DNA of 64,000 nucleotides from Atribacterota bacterium (GTDB lineage Bacteria > Atribacterota > Phoenicimicrobiia > Phoenicimicrobiales > Stramentimicrobiaceae). Positions 58,360-64,000 of the stretch are shown piece by piece. The stretch covers positions 1-64,000 of the forward strand of contig JAQUNC010000002.1 of NCBI GenBank assembly GCA_028717805.1. The letters run 5' to 3'. The position numbers were made by a program, and so were the translations under genes. The notes beneath the pieces are model-generated. The model was not told the origin of the DNA. It was given only the letters and a program-made list of their open reading frames with translations, and ran no database searches. Position 1 is the stretch's first letter; each line of letters opens with the position of its first letter.

Positions 58360-58836
58360 TTAATTGTGATAAATATCACTTAATTTTTTCTTTACAAAAA
58401 CTCTTAGCTCGTCCAACTCATTAATAAAATGTACTTTTCCTTCTTTCTGGTAAGGTTTAAGCCATTCGCTGACATCAAATCTAAACAAAATGACTTCTTT
58501 ACCATAGTTTAAAGCCAGGGCAATTTCAGATATTGTTCCCGCTCTTCCTGGTAAAGCGATAATCAGATCACTGCTTAATATATTAATCACATTTCTGGCT
58601 ATACCTATACCCGTTACAATAGGAATATCAATATATTGAGAAGCCCAAGCAGGATCATCAACCGGCAATATCCCTATGGTAATTCCGCCATTATCTTTGG
58701 CGCCCTTAGCTGATGCCTCCATAACACCAGAAGCTCGACCACCATTTAATAATATCCAGCCTTCTCGGGCTATCATTGCTCCAATTTGATAGGCATATTG
58801 CTCATCTTCCGGATTTACAAATTGAGCTCCACCCAT
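58360..58836 (-). CDS. SLOG-fold protein, TIGR00725 family, probable non-AUG start
   Basis: A Rossmann-like protein related to LOG/DprA folds: GGRASGVMEASAKGA, GGITIGILP, and PGRAGTISEIALAL. The first ATG (58836) would remove the first strand, since homologues begin with KxIIGVxGG. In frame upstream the DNA encodes IKRIIIGI, with AAGGAG about 9 bases ahead of an ATC at 58858-58860 and no ATG, GTG or TTG. Translation may therefore start at ATC, or ATG has mutated to ATC. It is 11 bases from the RNase H fusion gene, so both are likely cotranscribed. Ligand unknown. Confidence 0.78.
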   Translation of the reverse strand: MGGAQFVNPEDEQYAYQIGAMIAREGWILLNGGRASGVMEASAKGAKDNGGITIGILPVDDPAWASQYIDIPIVTGIGIARNVINILSSDLIIALPGRAGTISEIALALNYGKEVILFRFDVSEWLKPYQKEGKVHFINELDELRVFVKKKLSDIYHN

Positions 58837-58860
58837 TATACCAATTATTATCCTTTTGAT

Positions 58861-59300
58861 AAAACCTCTCTCCTTCCTGTAGTAAATTAACCTTTTTATT
58901 TTATATTATATTAATCTATTATATACACTAATATTCTATTTTCTCAAGTTATGATACATAATCTGCGCAAATAACACTTATGATTAATCCTGGCTGAAAA
59001 TCTTATTCTAGTCACAGGCCTATTTTTTAATAGAGATACACTGCTATCCTTCTATAAAAAAGATAAATTTAAGTTAGAATAATATTAAAAAATTAATCAA
59101 TACTGAAGGAAACTGGCTAAAAATAGAATAAACTGAATTGAATTATTGTCTAGTATGTCTTGTATAACGCACAATACTTATTTGACATTTTTAAATAATT
59201 GGTTAAAATGTTGTAGATGGGAATTGAGGATAAATTAAATAAAAAATGGTAAGTAATAATAAAATTGCCATAAACCTTTTAGTTTAAAGAGGTAGATTAT
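58861..59300. other. Divergent promoter region (440 bases)
   Basis: Spacer between the SLOG gene and the plus-strand unknown genes. I see no gene. It contains the plus-strand promoter at 59182-59209 and an AGAGG ribosome site before 59301; a minus-strand promoter for the SLOG gene must also lie here but is not clear. Confidence 0.6.
59182..59209 (+). promoter_or_regulatory. Predicted promoter of the two unknown plus-strand genes
   Basis: TTGACA (59182-59187), 16-base spacer, TAAAAT (59204-59209). The expected start point near 59216 leaves about 85 bases of leader before the first gene. Apart from the hflKC region and tRNA-Leu this is the only plus-strand transcription unit in the window. Confidence 0.6.
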
Positions 59301-60035
59301 ATGGATATGGATGAAAGAATTAGATATGCTTTTGAGCATTCGAAAATACTAAAATGGCCCAAACAGCTACTTTCTTCCTTTGGTTCATCAGAGGTTCATT
59401 ATCATGTTCTTACTGAACCTGTTTACCAGGAATTTGCCAAAGGAGAGGTGGAGACTGTGGTAAGAGAGGGCAAAGTCAGCTGGTATAGACCTCAATTATT
59501 AACTCCAGAGTATATTTTGCGTGTTGAAGGATTCAGCGAAGAAGCCAAAAAAGCATTCTTATCCATAGCTAATGAAATGCCTGATTTGGCAAGTATTCTT
59601 TATCGCTTTAACTTTAAGAGAGAAGTTGATTCTATGAATTTTGTCTCTGGTAGTTTAGAATTGGTTGCTGATAAGATTGCCCGAGATATTGATAAAAGAG
59701 GTGATAATCTTTCAGCAATTGTTATGGGTGTGGGCGATTTATGGGATATTTCACTATCTAAATTTATCCTTGATATGATGTCAAGAAGTGCTCATCAGTC
59801 ACAATTCCCAGAACTTAGAAAAAGAGGATTAATAACCTATAACAAGTCGGGTTATCAGGTTGTTTCACGCGATACCCAGGGTATTCCTCTTATTGCCAAG
59901 AAAGAAATTGAAACTATGTTTGATAAGGTAAAACATGGTGATATGGAACCAAAGGATTTAAAAATTGAATTAGACCGCTGGGGTCTATTCGAATTCTATC
60001 AAGACCGTTTCTTTGAATTGTTTAGAAGGAGGTAG
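59301..60035 (+). CDS. Conserved-looking protein of unknown function
   Basis: I do not recognise this 244-residue protein. It has no signal peptide or membrane helix. The first 95 residues are mixed (SSEVHYHVLTEPVYQEFAKG, PQLLTPEYILRVEGFSEEA); the middle (about 125-175) is helical (ELVADKIARDIDKRGDNLSA); and the last 60 residues are charged and helical, ending in FYQDRFFELFRRR. Normal codon use and a fair AGAGG site 9 bases before ATG support a real gene. It is followed by a second unknown gene after 5 bases, and the two have their own promoter. A conserved HYHVLTEP-like stretch suggests a soluble enzyme or structural protein, but no catalytic motif is visible. Confidence 0.75.
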   Translation: MDMDERIRYAFEHSKILKWPKQLLSSFGSSEVHYHVLTEPVYQEFAKGEVETVVREGKVSWYRPQLLTPEYILRVEGFSEEAKKAFLSIANEMPDLASILYRFNFKREVDSMNFVSGSLELVADKIARDIDKRGDNLSAIVMGVGDLWDISLSKFILDMMSRSAHQSQFPELRKRGLITYNKSGYQVVSRDTQGIPLIAKKEIETMFDKVKHGDMEPKDLKIELDRWGLFEFYQDRFFELFRRR

Positions 60036-60040
60036 TAATA

Positions 60041-60643
60041 GTGGGATATATTAAATCTGCTCGGGAAATAGCACTAGAAAAAACAGCTGGTGAAAAGCTG
60101 AGTGCTCAGGAAATTGCTGAAATAAAGCAACAGGAAAAAATAGACTCTATTTTAGCAAAATATTATAAAGATCAGATTGAACCAGATCAATTATGGTATC
60201 AATTAAAAGAACTTCATGTAAAATATTTAAAACAAGTACAAAATAGCTTTCTTAAATCCTTAACCTACCAGAGTAATGCCTATGATTTTGAGAAAAGGAA
60301 AAAAGGTATCTTAGCTATTGAAAACCTGAAGAAAACTAACCAATCCTCAGATATTGAACATTATTTTAATCAACTAACTAAATTACAAGAGGAGTTTCAA
60401 AAAGAGAAAGACCAATTAATTCAATATGTAAGACAGGATCTGGAAAAAAACCCTCAGAAGAGATTACAAACCTTTCAACAGGGTAACCAAATTGTTATAA
60501 AAGAATTAAGCGTTGAGGAAGTACTGGAACAAGATAAGGGATTAAAACAAAGATTAAATCAAATAGAAAAAAAATATAAAGAATATTTTAATCTATTCAA
60601 AGGAAAAATGGCTGACCTTTTCCAGGAAATCAATGACAATTAA
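60041..60643 (+). CDS. Coiled-coil protein of unknown function
   Basis: A 200-residue protein, starting at GTG 5 bases after the preceding gene, with AAGGAGG 12 bases ahead. It is almost entirely helical and charged. Predicted coiled coils run at about 20-60 (LSAQEIAEIKQQEKIDSILA) and 100-195 (LTKLQEEFQKEKDQLIQYVR). No membrane segment. The last part (LFKGKMADLFQEIND) is also helical. It probably binds the upstream gene's product, since they are cotranscribed. No known family comes to mind. Confidence 0.72.
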   Translation: MGYIKSAREIALEKTAGEKLSAQEIAEIKQQEKIDSILAKYYKDQIEPDQLWYQLKELHVKYLKQVQNSFLKSLTYQSNAYDFEKRKKGILAIENLKKTNQSSDIEHYFNQLTKLQEEFQKEKDQLIQYVRQDLEKNPQKRLQTFQQGNQIVIKELSVEEVLEQDKGLKQRLNQIEKKYKEYFNLFKGKMADLFQEINDN

Positions 60644-60755
60644 AATTAATTTAATTTCCGATTTGGCAATATTTAAAAAATGAATAGGAAGGCTGGTTCT
60701 ACTTTAAAAAGTCAGAAGAATCAACATTTTTTATTAAATGCAATTTCTCTTCTGC

Positions 60756-62003
60756 TTATGAATATTTTAAAGTATTATGAGTTCGATTCTCAAAATAATA
60801 AAGCAGGTACATTAAAAAAGAGGAAAGGATGGCTAATACAAAAACAAAAGGCCAAATCTTTTCTACTCCAAAATTATTAATGAATAATCCTGACAGATAG
60901 GGACCAAAGATAAATCCAGAACCTATCAAGATATGAATAATAGCACTAAATCTACCTCTGTGAGTTATAGGAGTGTGATTTATTATATAGACATCTGAAT
61001 AGGTAGTAGCAATTATCTCACCTAAAGTCCATAAAACTGTAGAAAGGGCAAATAAGAAGAACCTAGTACTGAAGTAAATTACTCCAAAGCCAAAAGCATA
61101 TAGTATTGCAGCTAAGGATACATTTAAAATCGGTTTAATTTTACTGGTTATGCTGATGATAATCACTGTAAGAAAGATAACCACAATTCCATTAATAGTC
61201 ATTATGGAACCAAAATATTGAGGACCTCTTTCTCCGAATATTTTTATCATCTGTATGGGCAGAGTAAACTCACTTTGAACATAAATAAAAGAATACAGTG
61301 TGAAGATCAGGGTAAAAAAAACTAAATAAGGCCTGGAGAGAAATACACGGTAAATACTTCCCTGTTCTGCCTTTTCATCACTGTAGTCTGAAACAATAGA
61401 GTTCTTTATACTATTGAGACTAGGGAAAGACTCCGCAATGAAGAAATAAACCAGTAAAACAGAAATAAGAGTCGTAACCGTATCTCCAATAAAAAGTAGA
61501 TTAAGGTAATCATTATACAGTAATCCCGCAATCATGGGACCAATGGCAAAACCAATGTTCATACCCAGATACAACAGGGAAAAAGCTGCTTTTCTATTAT
61601 CGGGATTGGTCAAATCAGCAACCATTGCCTTCATGGCAGGATAATTGGCACCATTAAAGACTGCTGATATTGTTAATAACCAGGGAATTATTTCGCTGTG
61701 CACAACCAGCAAACAGGCGAAAATAAATAGTGCCGAGAGAGTGCTAAAGATGATGAATATTTTTTTCCTATCAAAAACATCAGCCAATTTTCCTCCCAGA
61801 AGCAAACCTGGTACCTTAGCGGCAGTAGCCAGCATAACATAGAAACCGGCTTGCTGTTCATTAAACATTAGTGTTTTAGTAAAAAAAATAGCCAGAAAAG
61901 GAAAGACAAAACTACCCACAGAATAGACTATCTGGGCAAAAAATAAGATAAATATACTTCTCGGTAATTTTGTATAATCTTCGAAAAGACTTTTTATATT
62001 CAT
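60756..62003 (-). CDS. MFS transporter
   Basis: A 415-residue, 12-helix major facilitator. Motif A appears in the loop between helices 2 and 3 as GGKLADVFDRKKIF. The middle loop (about 190-215) is charged and poorly conserved. The family resembles drug-efflux-type (DHA1) permeases, but the substrate is not predictable. I start at the ATG at 62003, with GGGGAAG just upstream; an in-frame TTG 24 bases earlier is possible. It converges on the unknown plus-strand genes. Confidence 0.88.
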   Translation of the reverse strand: MNIKSLFEDYTKLPRSIFILFFAQIVYSVGSFVFPFLAIFFTKTLMFNEQQAGFYVMLATAAKVPGLLLGGKLADVFDRKKIFIIFSTLSALFIFACLLVVHSEIIPWLLTISAVFNGANYPAMKAMVADLTNPDNRKAAFSLLYLGMNIGFAIGPMIAGLLYNDYLNLLFIGDTVTTLISVLLVYFFIAESFPSLNSIKNSIVSDYSDEKAEQGSIYRVFLSRPYLVFFTLIFTLYSFIYVQSEFTLPIQMIKIFGERGPQYFGSIMTINGIVVIFLTVIIISITSKIKPILNVSLAAILYAFGFGVIYFSTRFFLFALSTVLWTLGEIIATTYSDVYIINHTPITHRGRFSAIIHILIGSGFIFGPYLSGLFINNFGVEKIWPFVFVLAILSSFLMYLLYYFENRTHNTLKYS

Positions 62004-62147
62004 CTTCCCCGATTTCCCCAATACCAATAAAAAATATAATAGTTCTAATTGTAAAATAACTTATTGTTTACTATATTGTACCATTTAGTATCTTTCTTTG
62101 AGTTAAAGAGTAATTTTTATCATAATCTCTAAAAATAGAGTTGAAAT

Positions 62148-62669
62148 TTAAATTTCTCCTCTTACCTTAAAAAAAGTAATAGCTAGGTTTTCTATCATTC
62201 TTGTTATTTCATTCCTAACAATCTGCTTAACTTCTTTCACATCACAAAATCCCAGTATTTCATCCCTCCAAATCTCATAGTTCTTATAGGTACCTGCTCT
62301 ACATTCAATATAATAGGCTATTGGAAAATCCTCTCCTACTGTCCATACTCTGAACCAGATACTGCCGGTCTTTTTAGCTTTTTCCTCTTCTTGATACAGG
62401 TATGCTTCCTCAGCAGGTATTTCCTGAAAAGCAATGCTGGCAAAATTATTTTTATATTTTAGTCGGGCATAATCGGTAAGCTCTTCGCTGCTTAAACCAA
62501 TTAAAAAAGACTGCTCTCCCTGGACTTTTACAGATATATAACCAAAGGTCACCACATCTTTAAAATCACAATATAAGATATCATCAAGGGAGTCCTGGGA
62601 ATTTATTATACTGGTAAGGGTAAAAAAGATAATAAAAATCAACAAGCATACTAAAAATCTTTTTGTCAT
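62148..62669 (-). CDS. Secreted protein of unknown function
   Basis: About 173 residues. The N-terminus (MTKRFLVCLLIFIIFFTLTS) is a clear signal peptide or anchor helix; a cleavage after about INS is plausible. The rest is a small alpha-beta domain (TFGYISVKVQGEQSF, GSIWFRVWTVGEDFPIAYY) ending in an amphipathic helix. I do not recognise the family. The ATG at 62669 is preferred to a GTG 12 bases upstream because GAGGTG lies 9 bases before it. It follows fprA by 34 bases and might respond to redox or envelope stress, though only position suggests so. Confidence 0.75.
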   Translation of the reverse strand: MTKRFLVCLLIFIIFFTLTSIINSQDSLDDILYCDFKDVVTFGYISVKVQGEQSFLIGLSSEELTDYARLKYKNNFASIAFQEIPAEEAYLYQEEEKAKKTGSIWFRVWTVGEDFPIAYYIECRAGTYKNYEIWRDEILGFCDVKEVKQIVRNEITRMIENLAITFFKVRGEI

Positions 62670-62703
62670 CCTTATATTCACCTCAACTCTGTATATACTT
62701 ATT

Positions 62704-63882
62704 CTACTGTATGGTTTTATGCTTTAGTATAATTTGATTAACCAGTTTATCTAATTTGCGGAAATCTTCTGCCCTGGGAAAACTTTTGCTAATTACCGAG
62801 GTCAACAGATCTACTTTTAGATTGCTTATTATCTGCAATATATCATGTTCCATTTTGCTTCCCCAACCAAATGATCCGATAATTCCTACAAATCGAGCTT
62901 TTGGTCTTAAGATATGACAGAGATAAGCAGCATAAGCTATCTGGGGATGCGGACCGGTTAATACTGTAGGTGAGGCTAAAATGATTGTTGCGGCTTCAAC
63001 TAATGCCATTGCTAATTCGCCAATATCAGTATTAGTTAAATGATAAGGAGTTACTCTTGCACCCCTGCTAATCAATTGTTCCACTAAATAGTTTACCATG
63101 GCTTCGGTACTACCATGCATAGAAACATAAGGTATCACTACCTCATTTCTGACCGAATCAGATACCCACTCCTGATAATTTTTAAGAATAAAATCAGGAT
63201 GTTCATAGACAGGTCCATGACTGGGAGCAATGATAGCAATGGTTAATTTTTTCAGCATCTGGAGATGATTCTGGATATTTTGCCGGAAAGGCATCATAAT
63301 TTCAGCATAGTAACGTTTAGCAGCTAAATAATTAGTAATATTATCTGAAGACCATAATTCACTGCTGGCAAGATGTGAACCAAATAAATCACAGGTGAAT
63401 AAAATCTTCTCTTTGGGAAGATAGGTTAAAAATGTTTCCGGCCAGTGTACCCAGGGTGCAAAAAAGAAATGAAATTCCTTATTACCAAAAACAAAAGTAT
63501 CTTTATCTTTAATCTCAATAAAATTCTCTTCTTCTAAATGTAATTCATCAATCAACAATTCCTGGCATTTACGGTTGGTAATAACCTTGCAGCCAGGGAA
63601 CATATTCAATACTTCCCGGATACAACCGGCATGATCTTGTTCTGCATGCTGGGCAATTATATAGCTAATTTTTTCTATCTGTGACTCCTTGATATTCTGA
63701 AAAAATTCCTCCTTTTTAGAAGGATCTACTGTATCGATTAGTAATCCTTCTTTCTGATTCTTAATTAAATAAGAATTATAGCTTGTACCATCAGGAAGGG
63801 GGATAAGTTCATCAAAAAGTCTTCTATCCCAATCTATGGTTCCTATAAAATAGATATCCTTTAAGATTTTTTTTATAGCCAA
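62704..63882 (-). CDS. fprA: A-type flavoprotein (rubredoxin:oxygen oxidoreductase, FprA)
   Basis: Reduces O2 (or NO) using electrons from rubredoxin, protecting anaerobes. The 392 residues have an N-terminal MBL-fold diiron domain and a C-terminal flavodoxin domain (about 250-392, VIPYVSMHGSTEAMVNYL). The diiron ligands H79, E81, D83, H84, H146 and D165 are present, plus H in APSHGPVYEHP. Their numbering equals the Desulfovibrio gigas enzyme. It starts at TTG with AAGGAGG 8 bases upstream, and a rubredoxin gene ends one base before it, which fits the electron pair. Confidence 0.94.
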   Translation of the reverse strand: MAIKKILKDIYFIGTIDWDRRLFDELIPLPDGTSYNSYLIKNQKEGLLIDTVDPSKKEEFFQNIKESQIEKISYIIAQHAEQDHAGCIREVLNMFPGCKVITNRKCQELLIDELHLEEENFIEIKDKDTFVFGNKEFHFFFAPWVHWPETFLTYLPKEKILFTCDLFGSHLASSELWSSDNITNYLAAKRYYAEIMMPFRQNIQNHLQMLKKLTIAIIAPSHGPVYEHPDFILKNYQEWVSDSVRNEVVIPYVSMHGSTEAMVNYLVEQLISRGARVTPYHLTNTDIGELAMALVEAATIILASPTVLTGPHPQIAYAAYLCHILRPKARFVGIIGSFGWGSKMEHDILQIISNLKVDLLTSVISKSFPRAEDFRKLDKLVNQIILKHKTIQ

Positions 63883-63883
63883 A

Positions 63884-64000
63884 ACTATTCCTCCTTTTCA
63901 AATTCGTCTTTACTGGCACCGCATAAAGGACAAACCCAATCATCCGGCAAATCATCAAAAGATGTTCCCGGTTCAATATCAGATTCGGGATCTCCTTGTA
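63884..64000 (-). CDS. Rubredoxin, 3' part only (runs off the window)
   Basis: The last 38 codons of a rubredoxin are visible, ending in TAG at 63884-63886. The sequence [18 protein letters not shown] contains the second Cys-x-x-Cys iron site and the conserved DLPDDW. The first cysteine pair and start lie beyond base 64000. It is the electron donor expected for FprA, encoded immediately after it. Confidence 0.92.

Noticed and set aside
60680-60880. 66-codon plus-strand frame at the end of the MFS gene
   Set aside because: Most of it overlaps the MFS 3' end in antisense, and its composition is unlike a real protein (runs of K, Q, N and L without a fold). No ribosome site.
1-64000. CRISPR arrays, rRNA genes, prophage or integrase genes
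   Set aside because: No regularly spaced identical repeats, no rRNA-like segment and no phage gene were seen; the only mobile sequences are the IS remnants.

Overview
This window is a low-G+C (about one third G+C by eye), gene-dense bacterial chromosome segment, almost entirely housekeeping and almost entirely on the minus strand. Two blocks follow a gene order well known from Firmicutes: tmk-holB-ricT(yaaT)-trmN6-like(yabB)-rsmI-metG, and pyrG...rho-rpmE-tdk-thyX-prfA-prmC-arginine phosphatase-rpiB-upp-dCMP deaminase-wecB. A T-box leader controls a hisS-asnS-aspS cluster. Type IV pilus retraction ATPases, an A-type flavoprotein with rubredoxin, ThyX and a probable pyrophosphate-dependent phosphofructokinase suggest an anaerobe. 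I infer a clostridial-type or deep-branching relative such as Atribacterota; nothing here (no rRNA) fixes the phylum.

Layout, left to right. 1-0.5 kb: edge of an IS3-like element and a repeat-bearing gap. 0.5-5.7 kb: aspS, asnS, hisS behind a T-box. 5.7-8.4 kb: pilT, a free-standing MshEN (cyclic-di-GMP-type) domain, second pilT. 8.5-13.8 kb: metK, manC, membrane lytic transglycosylase, metG. 14-20.7 kb: rsmI, methyltransferase, ricT, holB, tmk, CBS protein, a PfkB paralogue with an altered active site, rhomboid protease. 21-22.8 kb: a decayed IS1182-like element and a stray transposon end. 22.9-35 kb: wecB to pyrG. 35-37.4 kb: a metallo-beta-lactamase-fold protein coupled to a double HARE-HTH protein. 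37.5-44.6 kb: gamma carbonic anhydrase and uvrC-uvrA-uvrB. 45-52.2 kb: coaE, polA, tRNA-Leu, dnaE. 52.5-54.4 kb: pfp and class II fba. 54.8-56.6 kb (+): hflK-hflC. 56.7-58.9 kb: an RNase H-SWIM-dehydrogenase fusion and a SLOG-fold protein. 59.3-60.6 kb (+): two unknown genes. 60.8-64 kb: MFS transporter, secreted unknown, fprA and truncated rubredoxin.

Functionally the window serves translation (four aminoacyl-tRNA synthetases, RF1 and its methylase, L31, RsmI, tRNA-Leu), replication and repair (DnaE, delta-prime, Pol I, UvrABC), nucleotide supply (Tmk, Tdk, ThyX, PyrG, Upp, dCMP deaminase) and upper glycolysis. The least ordinary parts are the T-box with a very short Stem I and an apparent Asp specifier ahead of hisS; the MshEN protein between two pilT genes; the RNase H-SWIM-dehydrogenase ORF whose fusion depends on one base of an A7 tract; the double HARE-HTH gene at the place where Bacilli keep rpoE; and a family of related intergenic elements at about 2.4, 24.6 and 42.5 kb.
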